Shown in pieces: positions 8,113-16,933 of a stretch of DNA of 58,283 nt. Numbering within the stretch: position 1 is the stretch's first letter; the number at the start of each line of letters is the position of its first letter. The notes beneath the pieces are model-generated. The model searched no databases. It was not told the origin of the DNA and worked only from the letters and a program-made list of their open reading frames with translations. This DNA is from an uncultured Lachnospiraceae bacterium (GTDB lineage: Bacteria > Bacillota > Clostridia > Lachnospirales > Lachnospiraceae), in NCBI GenBank assembly GCA_947632555.1, contig CANRPU010000016.1, positions 1 to 58,283 of the forward strand, written 5' to 3'. Position numbers and translations under genes: made by a program.

Positions 8113-9162
8113 TTACGGCTGCGTTCCAAACTCAAAAACGGCAGTATAGTCATAGAACCGGTCCGGTCCGAACACCGAAGAGGGGAATCCCGGTTTATTC
8201 GGGGTATCCGGATAAAACTGGGTTTCCAGGCAGAGTCCGCTCCGCTTTCCATACACTTTGCCGCCCTTTCCCGTCTGGGTATCAATAAAATTACCCGCGT
8301 AGAACTGCACGCCGGGCAGGTTGGTATAGACCTTCATGGTTCTCCCGCTGCGCGGCGCCGTGACCTTCGCGAAATATTTCACGCTGCCGTCAAAATCGTC
8401 GATCACCCAGTTATGGTCATACCCGCCGGTCACTTTTAACTGGTCAAAATCTTCACGGATCCTCTCCCCTACTCTCACCGGCTTTGTAAAGTCCATGGGA
8501 GTTCCCGCTACCGGCGCGATCTCCCCCGTGGGAATCGGCGTGTTGCCCACGGGAGTATAGTGAGAGGCCCGCATACACAGCACATGGTCCTCGATGGTCC
8601 CGTTTCCTTCTCCTTCCAGATTGAAATAGGAGTGATTGGTCAGGTTCAAAATGGTTTTCCGGTCGCTTTCAGCGTGATAATGCAGCTCCAGACGGTTTTC
8701 CTCCGTGAGCGTATAACCCACGCTCACCACCCGGTTGCCCGGCAGTCCCAGACTGCCGTCCGGCTCCGTCAGGGAAAAAAGCACGCCGTTTTCTCCTTCC
8801 TGCGCGTGCCATATCCGCTTGTGGAACGCGCCTTCCATATGCGTATGCAGATTGTTCCCGCTGTCGTTGTTATCCAGCCGGTAGACCTTCCCGTCAAGGG
8901 AAAAAGCGGCGCCGCCGATACGGTTGGCGTTCGGTCCTACCGTGGCGCCGAAAAAGCTGGGATTTTTCCGATAGTCCTCCAGCGTATCAAACCCCAGCAC
9001 GATATCTTCTATTTTTCCTGTTTTGTCAGGCGTCTTTACGCTCACCAGAACAGCGCCGAAATTGGTGACCTGCGCGCTCACTCCCTTTTCATTGGAAAGC
9101 GTATAAAGATAGATCTGCTCTCCCGTTTCACAAGTGCCAAACAGTTTTTTTGAAACCGCCAT
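8113..9162 (-). CDS. galM: aldose 1-epimerase (galactose mutarotase)
   Basis: A 349-residue enzyme that interconverts beta- and alpha-anomers of galactose/glucose, supplying alpha-D-galactose to galactokinase. Seen motifs: HTHMEGAFHKRIW (substrate His region), NLTNHSYFNLEG with the catalytic His, GGYDHNW, and C-terminal LCLETQFYPDTPNKPGFP with the catalytic Glu. Length fits the family. The ATG at 9162 has GGGAGG seven bases upstream and is preferred over the in-frame TTG two codons earlier. It follows recR by a few bases on the same strand. The other Leloir genes, galK and galT, lie about 40 kb away in the same window; no galE was found. Confidence 0.93.
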   Translation of the reverse strand: MAVSKKLFGTCETGEQIYLYTLSNEKGVSAQVTNFGAVLVSVKTPDKTGKIEDIVLGFDTLEDYRKNPSFFGATVGPNANRIGGAAFSLDGKVYRLDNNDSGNNLHTHMEGAFHKRIWHAQEGENGVLFSLTEPDGSLGLPGNRVVSVGYTLTEENRLELHYHAESDRKTILNLTNHSYFNLEGEGNGTIEDHVLCMRASHYTPVGNTPIPTGEIAPVAGTPMDFTKPVRVGERIREDFDQLKVTGGYDHNWVIDDFDGSVKYFAKVTAPRSGRTMKVYTNLPGVQFYAGNFIDTQTGKGGKVYGKRSGLCLETQFYPDTPNKPGFPSSVFGPDRFYDYTAVFEFGTQP

Positions 9163-9176
9163 ATCCAAACCTCCCG

Positions 9177-9773
9177 TTATAATTCCACTCTTCCTTCCAG
9201 CGCCCGCAGCAGCGTTACTTCGTCAATGTATTCCAGATCCCCTCCCACAGGCACCCCGCTGGCAATTCTGGTAACCTTTACTCCCGCCGGCTTGATCAGC
9301 TTACTGATATACATGGCCGTAGTTTCCCCCTCCAGGCTGGAGTTGGTGGCGATGATAACCTCTTCCACATCTCCCTCCAGGCGGTTTACCAGTTCCTTGA
9401 GCTTAATATCTCCCGGCCCTATCCCCAGCATGGGAGAAATGGCGCCGTGGAGCACATGATAAACGCCCTCATACTTGCCTGTCTTTTCGTAGGCCGCCAT
9501 ATCTCTGGTATTTTCCACCACCATGATCATCCTGTGATCGCGGCCGGGATTGGCGCATACGGGACAGATTTCTTTGTCCGTCAGAGTAAAGCATTCCTGA
9601 CAGTAGTGTACATTGGCCTTGGCCTCCACAATGGAAGAAGCCAGGCGCTCCACCTTATCCTGCGGCATATTGATAAGATAAAAGGCCAGCCGCTGCGCCG
9701 ATTTGCTGCCTATGCCCGGAAGCGCCGCCAATTCCTCTATTAATTTGTTAATATGTCCGCTGTAGAGTTCCAT
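9177..9773 (-). CDS. recR: recombination mediator RecR
   Basis: A 198-residue DNA repair protein that works with RecO/RecF to load RecA on gaps. The order is N-terminal helix-hairpin-helix ([17 protein letters not shown]), C4 zinc finger (CQEC...CPVC), Toprim domain ([15 protein letters not shown] ... [15 protein letters not shown]) and the C-terminal Walker-B-like segment ([20 protein letters not shown]). Length is typical. The start overlaps the ybaB stop as ATGA, the usual dnaX-ybaB-recR arrangement of Firmicutes. Confidence 0.97.
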   Translation of the reverse strand: MELYSGHINKLIEELAALPGIGSKSAQRLAFYLINMPQDKVERLASSIVEAKANVHYCQECFTLTDKEICPVCANPGRDHRMIMVVENTRDMAAYEKTGKYEGVYHVLHGAISPMLGIGPGDIKLKELVNRLEGDVEEVIIATNSSLEGETTAMYISKLIKPAGVKVTRIASGVPVGGDLEYIDEVTLLRALEGRVEL

Positions 9774-10120
9774 CAGAAGGGAAATCCTCCCCCGAGGCCG
9801 CCCGTCATCTTATTCATAATGGCCGCGCCCGCCTCTTCCGCCTGATGCATCGCTTCATTGACCGCCGCCACGATCATATCCTGGAGCATTTCAATATCCT
9901 CCGGATCTACCGCTTCTTCCGCCAGCTTCACACGCAGCACCTCCCTGCTGCCTGAAACCGTCACCTCCACGGCGCCTCCCCCCGCTGCCGCCGTAAACTC
10001 CTTGGTTTCCAGTTCCTTCTGGCTTTCTTCCATCTGGCGCTGCATCCTCTGCGCCTGCTTCATCAGGTTGTTCATGTTTCCGGGCATTCCGCCCCCGGGA
10101 AATCCTCCACGTTTTGCCAT
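9773..10120 (-). CDS. YbaB/EbfC family nucleoid-associated protein
   Basis: A 115-residue small DNA-binding protein of the YbaB/EbfC family. It begins with a Gly/Met-rich tail ([26 protein letters not shown]), followed by the conserved helix-strand core with [14 protein letters not shown] and [10 protein letters not shown]. It likely forms a dimer that coats DNA. AGGAGG lies seven bases before the ATG. It sits between dnaX (14 bases upstream) and recR (ATGA overlap), the standard order of this replication/repair operon. Confidence 0.95.
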   Translation of the reverse strand: MAKRGGFPGGGMPGNMNNLMKQAQRMQRQMEESQKELETKEFTAAAGGGAVEVTVSGSREVLRVKLAEEAVDPEDIEMLQDMIVAAVNEAMHQAEEAGAAIMNKMTGGLGGGFPF

Positions 10121-10134
10121 TGTTTTCCTCCTGT

Positions 10135-11712
10135 TTATTCTTCCTCTTCTATTTCCATATGGATAACCTTGGAAAGGTCCACATAAGACGCTTCAAACTC
10201 CTCGCCGCTTTCTACCGCCTGAAAGTCCACCTCCACTTTTCCGCCGGCAAATTCCGCCAGCAGCAGTTCCAGCTGTTCCTTATTGTCCTCATGCCGTATA
10301 AAATAATCCGAAGCCGGTCCGTCCTCCAGCACGATCACAAGCCGGTTGTCCCCTCCCAGGCTCAGTTTGGCGGATTTTAAATACATTTTCATGGGATTGT
10401 CCGTATTCCCCACAATGGAAGGCCACTTTCCCACGATCCGCTTCACGTCATCGGGGATCGCCCTGGGCAGCTCTGGCCTGGGCAGCTCCGGTCTGGCCGG
10501 TCTTCCCGCCGGCATGGTCCCCGGCGCCGCTGCCTCCCGCTCAGGCGGCTGGAAAACACCGTTCTCCAGTTTGTCCTCGATCTGACGCACTCGGTCCAGA
10601 AGCGCGTCCTGCGTGGTTTCCATCGCCGGCCGGCACACCTTGATCAGCGTCATCTCGATCAGAATACGTTTTTGGGCGGCGTACCGGATCTGTCCCGAAA
10701 GCTCTGAGAAAATACGGATATACCGCATAATGGTGTCCAGGTCCGCCAGCTCCGCTTCTTCCTTCAGGCGGAGCAGATTCTCCGCGGAAACATCGATCAC
10801 GTCCTCTATGTTGTCCGTGGACTTTGCCAGCATCAGGTTCCTGAGATACCAGGCCATATCGCCGATAAACTGCGTCAGTTCCCGCCCCTGCATGACGATC
10901 TCCTCCAGCAGGGAAACGCAGCCCTGTACATCGCCCTGCAGCATACAGCGAAAAAGCCTGCCGAACACTTCCGTATCCACGGCGCCCAGTACATCCAGCA
11001 CCTTTTCATAGGTCAGCTCCTGTCCCAGATGAAACGCTATGCACTGGTCCAAAAGGCTCAGGCCGTCGCGCATGGAACCGTCCGCCATTTTGGCTATATA
11101 ACGAAGCGCCCTGTCCTCGATCCGGATCTGTTCCTCCTCCATCAGCGCTTTCATACGGTCCGCGATGGTGTCAATGGTGATCCTGCGGAAATCATAACGC
11201 TGGCACCGTGACAGAATGGTGATCGGTATTTTATGCACCTCCGTGGTGGCTAAAATAAAGATAACATACGAGGGCGGTTCCTCCAGCGTCTTTAACAGCG
11301 CGTTGAAGGCGCCTATGGAGAGCATATGCACCTCGTCAATGATATAAACCTTATACTTTCCTGTTGCCGGCGAAAAGGAAACCTCATCCACGATCTCCCT
11401 GATATTGTCCACGCCGTTATTGGATGCCGCATCGATCTCTATCACATTCATGCTGGCGCCCCCCGCGATGGCTCTGCAAAGAGAGCACTCCCCGCAGGGG
11501 CTCCCGTCTACGGGATGCTCACAGTTGACCGCCCTGGCAAAGATTTTCGCCACGCTGGTCTTGCCTGTGCCCCGCGTGCCGGTAAAAAGATACGCGTGTC
11601 CGATCCGATTGGCCTTTATCTGGTTTTTCAGGGTAGTCACAATATGCTCCTGTCCCTTCACATCCTCGAATTTATCCGGGCGGAACTTTCTGTAAAGCGC
11701 CGTATATGACAT
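10135..11712 (-). CDS. dnaX: DNA polymerase III subunit gamma/tau
   Basis: A 525-residue clamp-loader ATPase. Walker A is GTRGTGKTSVAK, the zinc module CEH-x5-PCGECSLC follows, Walker B is VYIIDEVHML, and the sensor/SRC motif is TTEVHKIPITILSRCQRYDF. Domain III (about 230-370) is followed by a Pro-rich linker (ERPxLPRPELPR type repeats near 390-410) and a C-terminal domain that in tau contacts the polymerase. No slippery A-run was noted, so one product is assumed. The start has AAGGAGAG upstream. It heads dnaX-ybaB-recR-galM and is 26 bases downstream of the phosphofructokinase gene. In Bacillus dnaX directly follows tadA-scr; here those are 9 kb away. Confidence 0.97.
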   Translation of the reverse strand: MSYTALYRKFRPDKFEDVKGQEHIVTTLKNQIKANRIGHAYLFTGTRGTGKTSVAKIFARAVNCEHPVDGSPCGECSLCRAIAGGASMNVIEIDAASNNGVDNIREIVDEVSFSPATGKYKVYIIDEVHMLSIGAFNALLKTLEEPPSYVIFILATTEVHKIPITILSRCQRYDFRRITIDTIADRMKALMEEEQIRIEDRALRYIAKMADGSMRDGLSLLDQCIAFHLGQELTYEKVLDVLGAVDTEVFGRLFRCMLQGDVQGCVSLLEEIVMQGRELTQFIGDMAWYLRNLMLAKSTDNIEDVIDVSAENLLRLKEEAELADLDTIMRYIRIFSELSGQIRYAAQKRILIEMTLIKVCRPAMETTQDALLDRVRQIEDKLENGVFQPPEREAAAPGTMPAGRPARPELPRPELPRAIPDDVKRIVGKWPSIVGNTDNPMKMYLKSAKLSLGGDNRLVIVLEDGPASDYFIRHEDNKEQLELLLAEFAGGKVEVDFQAVESGEEFEASYVDLSKVIHMEIEEEE

Positions 11713-11738
11713 ACCGTACTCTCCTTGTTTTCATTTCA

Positions 11739-12812
11739 TCAGTCACCGAAGCAGATACCCAGAAGTTTGGCCTCCTTTACAATCGCCGCATCGGGGGAAA
11801 GCATCTTCAGCTTGCCGGCCACATCCGCCAGCGGAACCTTTACGATCTCACGGTTCTTGTAGCCTACCATAAAGCCGTAATCGTCCTCCAGGATCAGCCT
11901 GCCCGCTTCGGAACCCAGTCTGCTGGCGAACACACGGTCATAAGGACACGGGCTGCCGCCCCGCTGCACATGTCCGGGTACGGTAACACGCACTTCCCTT
12001 CCGCTCTTTTCCTGGATCTGTGCCGCCACTTCATAGGAAACGGAAGGATAGGGACGGTTCTTCAGTTTCTCTTTGTACTCCTTCTTGGAAAGTTTGGCGT
12101 CCGCTTTGGAAATGGCGCCCTCCGCTACCGCGATAATGGTAAACCGGCTGCCGTTTTTATCTCTCGCCTCCACAGCCTCCACCACTTTGTCAATATCATA
12201 AGGGATCTCCGGCAGCAGAATGATATCCGCGCCGCCTGCCATGCCGGCGTTTAAAGTCAGCCATCCTACCTTGTGACCCATGACTTCCACAATAAATACC
12301 CGTCCGTGGGAAGCGGCCGTGGTATGAATACAGTCGATGGCGTTGGTGGCTATATCCACCGCGCTCTGGAAACCGAAGGTCATATCCGTGCCCCAAAGGT
12401 CATTGTCTATGGTCTTGGGAAGCGTAATGATATTCAGCCCTTCCTCACGCAGCAGGTTGGCCGTTTTGTGAGTGCCGTTGCCTCCCAGGATCACCAGGCA
12501 GTCCAGTTTCAGCTTCCTGTAATTTTTTTTCATGGCATCCACCTTGTCGAGGCCGTTCTCGTCCGGCTCCCGGATCAGCTTAAACGGAGTACGGGAGGTG
12601 CCCAGGATAGTACCGCCCACAGTCAGGATGCCGGAAAAATCTTTGGATCCCAGCATACGGTAGTTGCCGTAGATCAGTCCTCTGTAGCCGTCTAAAAATC
12701 CATATATCTCCGTTTTCTCACCGCTGTTGCTCAACGTTTTCACAACGCCTCTCATAGCCGCGTTCAGCGCCTGACAATCGCCGCCGCTTGTCAGCATACC
12801 GATTCTTTTCAT
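11739..12812 (-). CDS. 6-phosphofructokinase (group III-like)
   Basis: A 357-residue phosphofructokinase: phosphorylates fructose 6-phosphate in glycolysis. Seen: N-terminal MLTSGGDCQALNAAMRG, ILGGNGTHKTA, the catalytic loop PKTIDNDLWGTD, and MGHKVGWLTLNAG. The residue matching E. coli Gly104 is Gly (ATP-type), but the residue matching Gly124 is Lys (PKTIDND), typical of PPi and group III enzymes, and the Mg-binding Asp103 equivalent is Asn (GGNG). Phosphoryl donor is therefore uncertain. The start at 12812 is set by AGGAGG upstream; the longer in-frame start overlaps the -10 box. A separate ATP-PFK elsewhere in the genome is plausible. Confidence 0.9.
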   Translation of the reverse strand: MKRIGMLTSGGDCQALNAAMRGVVKTLSNSGEKTEIYGFLDGYRGLIYGNYRMLGSKDFSGILTVGGTILGTSRTPFKLIREPDENGLDKVDAMKKNYRKLKLDCLVILGGNGTHKTANLLREEGLNIITLPKTIDNDLWGTDMTFGFQSAVDIATNAIDCIHTTAASHGRVFIVEVMGHKVGWLTLNAGMAGGADIILLPEIPYDIDKVVEAVEARDKNGSRFTIIAVAEGAISKADAKLSKKEYKEKLKNRPYPSVSYEVAAQIQEKSGREVRVTVPGHVQRGGSPCPYDRVFASRLGSEAGRLILEDDYGFMVGYKNREIVKVPLADVAGKLKMLSPDAAIVKEAKLLGICFGD

Positions 12813-12853
12813 CTGCCATCCTCCTGTATTCCTGTATTTTAAAGCCTTTTTAC

Positions 12854-12882
12854 ATTTTACCACATTTCCCCGCGTATCTCAA
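12854..12882 (-). promoter_or_regulatory. promoter of the phosphofructokinase gene
   Basis: Minus strand TTGAGA (12882-12877), 17-bp spacer, TAAAAT (12859-12854), about 40 bases upstream of the chosen start. It matches sigma-A consensus in 5 of 6 positions in each box. Confidence 0.7.
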
Positions 12883-12930
12883 TTCATTTTCTCTTACAGT
12901 ACAGTTTTATAGAAGAATGATATTTATATC

Positions 12931-13818
12931 TTATTGAAAGAATAATTTTTTCTTTTTTGTATCTAACACAGCCCCTCTTCCAACAGGGAATATCGCATGA
13001 TTAGAGCCATGGCCGAAGTCATCACAATAAGCCACAGGAATACAGTATTTTTCACCAAATCTTTCCAGAATTTCAAACAGCAGCGAAGGAGCGTCTGAAT
13101 AATGTCCAAACAGCAAGCCTGTTACTTGTTCCATTAACCGGCTTTGTCCTATACAAGTTAAAAACATATTGACATTTTGAAGGGATTGGAATTGGTCTGA
13201 TTCTTCAATAAACAATATATATTTCCTGTCCGTTTGATAGGGAAAATAACTGTTTCCTAAAGTTAAAACAAAATTAAGTAAATATCCGCCAACAAGGGTT
13301 CCTTCGCAGCATCCCTCTGTTATAGTATACCAATCACTATTGCTAATAAAATCAGTCACATTTCCATTGACCAAATGTGAAATAAATTGTTTTCTATCAT
13401 ATTCACTGATCTTATCAAATAATCCCGGAGTCTGCCCATAGTACGTCATTATACCGGTTTGGGCATAGATAGCATTCAATATAGACGTTCCATCACTATA
13501 GCTCAGAAAAAGCTTTGGATTCTCTTTTATTTTATTATAATCTATATGAGGAAGCAGATCAACACTGCCATATCCCCCGCCAAAGAACACCATTTTTATG
13601 TCATCATCATATATCATCCCGTTCAAATCATCCGCTCGCTCTTCTGTGCTTGCAGTATATCTATAGGTATCCTTATAAATATTCCTGCCGAATTTTACTC
13701 GAAATCCCAAGCTTTCAATGCCTTTTGCATACTTTTCATAATCATTTCGATTTGCCACCCAGCTCGGCGATATGATGCCAATGACATCTCCGTATTTTAA
13801 CAAATTCACAGGCTGCAC
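12931..13818 (-). CDS. S66 family peptidase (LD-carboxypeptidase/MccF-like)
   Basis: A 295-residue serine peptidase of family S66. The nucleophile elbow is SYSDGT (Ser of YSD), the middle acidic residue lies in LFIEES, and the catalytic His is in GHGSNHAIFPVGRGAV. Family members either trim L,D-peptides of murein during recycling (LdcA) or cleave peptidyl-nucleotide antibiotics such as processed microcin C (MccF). There is no signal peptide, so it is cytoplasmic. The start is GTG with GGGGAG seven bases upstream; an ATG two bases earlier is out of frame. The gene is strikingly AT-rich compared with dnaX and pfk on its left, which suggests horizontal gain together with the neighbouring acetyltransferase. 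Confidence 0.85.
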   Translation of the reverse strand: MQPVNLLKYGDVIGIISPSWVANRNDYEKYAKGIESLGFRVKFGRNIYKDTYRYTASTEERADDLNGMIYDDDIKMVFFGGGYGSVDLLPHIDYNKIKENPKLFLSYSDGTSILNAIYAQTGIMTYYGQTPGLFDKISEYDRKQFISHLVNGNVTDFISNSDWYTITEGCCEGTLVGGYLLNFVLTLGNSYFPYQTDRKYILFIEESDQFQSLQNVNMFLTCIGQSRLMEQVTGLLFGHYSDAPSLLFEILERFGEKYCIPVAYCDDFGHGSNHAIFPVGRGAVLDTKKKKLFFQ

Positions 13819-13943
13819 ATTGAATCTCCCCTTTCAAGCACCAATTATATAATTTCATGATCATTTATATTTTCATCCCTGGTTTTTCATAAAAGGAACA
13901 GCATTTTCGTTTGTAATAAGATAGACAGCTATACGTTTGAGAA

Positions 13944-14396
13944 TCATTCCATGCTTTTTACATATACTCTTGAAGCTTCTCCGTTCATATCTTTCATTTG
14001 TGTAAGATACTCGCAGCCATATTTCTCATATAAGCCAATGTGATTCGTCGATATATATACTTTTGCAATATGTTCTTGTTTTGCAAGCCGTTCGATTTCC
14101 TCAAACAGCAATCCCACATAGCGATGCCCGCGATGTTTTGGGAATGTATAGACAAAGCCCATCCAAGGTGTCAGTTCTGTTGGCTGAATATCGTCTTTTT
14201 GCGCGTATGTACAAAAAGAAATCAGCTCATCTCCATCCGTCAGCAGCAGTACTCTGGAGCCTTCGCCAACAGCATCAAAAAAAGTTCCTTTGCTGAGCAG
14301 CTCATGCAGAAAAGCGCTCGCTCCCCAATCACTTTTCGCTATTTCTTGAAGCCAGTGTTCCTTCCTGTCACTTTCAAAAAAGTTGATAACATTCAT
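13944..14396 (-). CDS. GNAT family N-acetyltransferase
   Basis: A 150-residue acetyltransferase. The acetyl-CoA binding segment is FPKHRGHRYVGLLFEEIERLAKQ (R/Q-x-x-G-x-G/A variant RGHRYVG), followed by VYISTNHIGLYEKYGCE, typical of GNAT motif A/B. Substrate unknown. AGGAG lies nine bases before the ATG. It shares strand, low GC and proximity (125 bases) with the S66 peptidase downstream; the pair may have been acquired together and could act on the same small molecule. Confidence 0.85.
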   Translation of the reverse strand: MNVINFFESDRKEHWLQEIAKSDWGASAFLHELLSKGTFFDAVGEGSRVLLLTDGDELISFCTYAQKDDIQPTELTPWMGFVYTFPKHRGHRYVGLLFEEIERLAKQEHIAKVYISTNHIGLYEKYGCEYLTQMKDMNGEASRVYVKSME

Positions 14397-14455
14397 ATAA
14401 GTTCATCTCCTTCAATAATCCAGATTTAACGGAATTTCTACCCCTTAACGATGCA

Positions 14456-14478
14456 CCCACCTTACGCAACCAGGTGGG
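14456..14478. repeat. inverted repeat upstream of tRNA-Ser
   Basis: CCCACCT (14456-14462) and AGGTGGG (14472-14478) form a perfect 7-bp stem with a 9-base loop, extendable by GC pairs past one mismatch. Neither side has a T-run, so it is not a clear terminator. Role unknown. Confidence 0.5.
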
Positions 14479-14535
14479 CGCAAGGGCTGTTGTTTCCAGG
14501 CCCGGAAAATTCCAGTTCATTTGACTTACAAGTGC

Positions 14536-14564
14536 TTGCAAAATCCGCCGGAATGCTATAAAAT
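14536..14564 (+). promoter_or_regulatory. promoter of tRNA-Ser
   Basis: TTGCAA (14536-14541), 17-bp spacer, TAAAAT (14559-14564), about 40 bases before the mature tRNA 5' end. Sigma-A type, each box 4-5 of 6. Confidence 0.65.
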
Positions 14565-14604
14565 AAAAAAGCGGTCGGATAATGGGCCGCCTTTTGCAAA
14601 ATTC

Positions 14605-14690
14605 GGAGATGTATCGAAGCGGTCATAACGGGGCGCACTCGAAATGCGTTTGCCCTCCGGGGCACGAGGGTTCGAATCCCTCCATCTCCG
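14605..14690 (+). tRNA. tRNA-Ser (anticodon CGA)
   Basis: An 86-base cloverleaf. Acceptor stem GGAGATG pairs with CATCTCC, discriminator G at 14690. The anticodon stem GCGCA/TGCGT encloses loop CTCGAAA with anticodon CGA at 14640-14642, reading UCG. A long variable arm (GCCC/GGGC) and the T-arm GAGGG-TTCGAAT-CCCTC confirm a class II serine tRNA. CCA is not encoded. It stands alone, convergent with the transglutaminase gene whose end holds its terminator. Confidence 0.95.
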
Positions 14691-14710
14691 CTGAACGGAG
14701 CAATTCCGGT

Positions 14711-16933
14711 TCAAAGCTGTCCGGCTCGCCTGCCGCGCAGCTTTTTTAATTGTCTGCGGAGTTCCTCGCAGTCCTTTTCATCCGCGCTCTCGGCAAAATA
14801 CGCTTGATACAGCGTCTTTTCCTGTTCTTCTCCTATGCCGGGAAATCCATGGTCCTTCATCCAATCCAGCTGCTCCCGCAGGGTTCGCAGTTTTCGGTAC
14901 TCCGGATGCTTCCTGCCCAGATAAGATTGCAGCCTGCCGTATTCCAGACGCGCTCTCTCCCGTCCGGGGAGTTTTCTTTCCCTGACCGCGCGCGCTCCGT
15001 TCACTATGCCGAATCCCGCCAGAAGCAGCACCGCCGCCGTAAGCAGTCCATAGCTAATGCCTCCCAGCGCGCTCTCCAGGTACTCTCCCAGATCATTCTG
15101 GGCCATTTCCGGTCCCCTTTCTCCGTTCCCGTTCATAAATGCCTCCCAGAACGATGTGGTATCGTCCTCAGCGGTCTGAGCCGGCGTGGGATCCACTACA
15201 AGCCATCCTTTCCCTTCCACATAAATTTCCACCCACGCGTGGGCGTAGGCATCCGGAATATCCAGCTCGATCAGCGCGGTTTCCCCCATGGGCGCGTATC
15301 CGTCATAATAATCCTCATACGCCGCCCCTTCCACCAGGGTGCCGCTGTCCACCACATTCTGATAAGAGAACGCGTAACCCTCCACATAGCGCGCGGGCAC
15401 TCCCATCTGGCGCAGCAGCATAACAGCCGCGGAAGCGAAGTGAACGCAGTAGCCGCGTTTGCTTTCCAGCAGGAAATGAGAGATATAATCCGGGTTCCCG
15501 ATATAAAATCCCGGCCGCATGGTATAGGAATAGTTTTCGTCAAAATAGGCGGTGATCTGCGCCGCGATCTCCTCTTCTGTTCCTGTAAATCCCGCTTCCT
15601 CGCATACCTTCCGCACCGCGCTCCCGCAGGATGACGGCACCTCCAGGTAGGCATCGCTTATCTCCCCAAAAACCGGCCCCGTCACTCTGCCCGCCGGATA
15701 ATAGGTATAAACAGCCGTATTCCCCTGCTGCCGGGTTTCCGTTTCATCCGTATAGTAGGGTATGTATTCGTATTCGTCAGAGGCATCCGCTTTCTCCACT
15801 TCCATAATGCCCCTGCCCTGGAGTGCGCCCGCCGCGTCATCTCCGTTTCCGTCATCGCCGTTATAACTGTCAACGCGGCTCTGCACGCTCCCTGCCATTT
15901 TACCGTCATCCGGCGGAATGTCACCGGCCCTGGACCATCTGTCCCCCAGATAATCCTTTCCCGTGAAAGCCTTCAGGTAAACAGGCTGGAGATCATAAGG
16001 CGTATAGCGCACCGTCAGTACCGTTTCATAACTCGGCATAACATAAGAGGCCCGGCTGAGCATTCCCCCGCCGATACCTGTGCCCGCGCCTTCCCGCCAG
16101 AACAGGGCCATCATGCCGTACTGGGCCAGCCGGGCCATATCCTGCCTGGTGTCCTCCTTGGCCTCGCTTGCGGGTACCAGCATTCCATAACGCGCCTCCG
16201 GCAGGAGGAAAGCCGTTCCCCTCACCACCAAAGCCGTCAGCGCTATCGCAAAGGGCAGCGCGTATCGTATCCGGCGCGTCATCTTATCCCGCGTACCGCT
16301 GCTCAGGGCAGCCGCCGCCATATAGGCGCTGAATAGCAGTATCACATAGAGCAGCTCCGGCGGCCGTTCCAGATAAAGCGGCAGGACATACGGGGGCAGC
16401 GTCAGGGCCGCGACCCTCAGCAGGCCGCATTTATTGTGCAGCAGGATATTGAACAAAATAACCCCTACCATCCCGAAAAAGATAACGAACATGGTAACGG
16501 TCGCGTAGGTTTCCTCCACGGCGAGAGTATATTCCACGCCGCCTGCCACGCGCAGATATTCTCTGGCCGATTCGTAAATACGGTTCAATATGGCGTAATA
16601 GCCGCTGTTGATCACCCAGTAATTGGAAACGGCAGCATACAGGTAGACCATAAAAAGCAGAATACTGACCAGATTCGTAAGCCACTTTTTCTCTGCCTCG
16701 TAGACCGCGCTCAAAAGCAGCGCCAGCCCAAACAGGACCAGCATGCACAGACCTTTGTTATACTCCAGCCCAAACGCGGACAAAAGGCCTCCCAGCGCTC
16801 CGTATACCAGCAGAAAAAGCATCAGTGCCTTTGCCAAAGCCGCGAACAGGTCATACTGTCTGCTCTCCCGCGCCTGCGCGAGCGTCAAACCGGAATCTTC
16901 TTCTTTTTTTCTTTTTTTACCGAATATACGCAC
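14711..16933 (-). CDS. membrane-bound transglutaminase-like protein
   Basis: A 740-residue protein of the TgpA/DUF3488 type. Six or seven hydrophobic helices fill about residues 25-245, then an extracytoplasmic region with a transglutaminase-like core: KRGYCVHFASAAVMLLRQMGVPARYVEGYA (catalytic Cys) and DAYAHAWVEIYVEGKGWLVVDPTP (catalytic His and Asp). A C-terminal helix (about 625-650) and a charged cytoplasmic tail follow. Such proteins act as peptidases or crosslinkers at the cell surface. The start is GTG and overlaps the DUF58 gene by 17 bases, so translation is coupled. MoxR, DUF58 and this type of protein are a recurring chaperone-client set. Its last codons overlap the plus-strand terminator of tRNA-Ser. 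Confidence 0.9.
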   Translation of the reverse strand: MRIFGKKRKKEEDSGLTLAQARESRQYDLFAALAKALMLFLLVYGALGGLLSAFGLEYNKGLCMLVLFGLALLLSAVYEAEKKWLTNLVSILLFMVYLYAAVSNYWVINSGYYAILNRIYESAREYLRVAGGVEYTLAVEETYATVTMFVIFFGMVGVILFNILLHNKCGLLRVAALTLPPYVLPLYLERPPELLYVILLFSAYMAAAALSSGTRDKMTRRIRYALPFAIALTALVVRGTAFLLPEARYGMLVPASEAKEDTRQDMARLAQYGMMALFWREGAGTGIGGGMLSRASYVMPSYETVLTVRYTPYDLQPVYLKAFTGKDYLGDRWSRAGDIPPDDGKMAGSVQSRVDSYNGDDGNGDDAAGALQGRGIMEVEKADASDEYEYIPYYTDETETRQQGNTAVYTYYPAGRVTGPVFGEISDAYLEVPSSCGSAVRKVCEEAGFTGTEEEIAAQITAYFDENYSYTMRPGFYIGNPDYISHFLLESKRGYCVHFASAAVMLLRQMGVPARYVEGYAFSYQNVVDSGTLVEGAAYEDYYDGYAPMGETALIELDIPDAYAHAWVEIYVEGKGWLVVDPTPAQTAEDDTTSFWEAFMNGNGERGPEMAQNDLGEYLESALGGISYGLLTAAVLLLAGFGIVNGARAVRERKLPGRERARLEYGRLQSYLGRKHPEYRKLRTLREQLDWMKDHGFPGIGEEQEKTLYQAYFAESADEKDCEELRRQLKKLRGRRAGQL
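14713..14747 (+). terminator. terminator of tRNA-Ser inside the 3' end of the transglutaminase gene
   Basis: AAAGCTG (14713-14719) pairs with CAGCTTT (14738-14744), with inner GC pairs, and the plus strand runs into TTTTTT at 14742-14747. The hairpin lies within the last codons of the convergent minus-strand gene. Confidence 0.7.
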
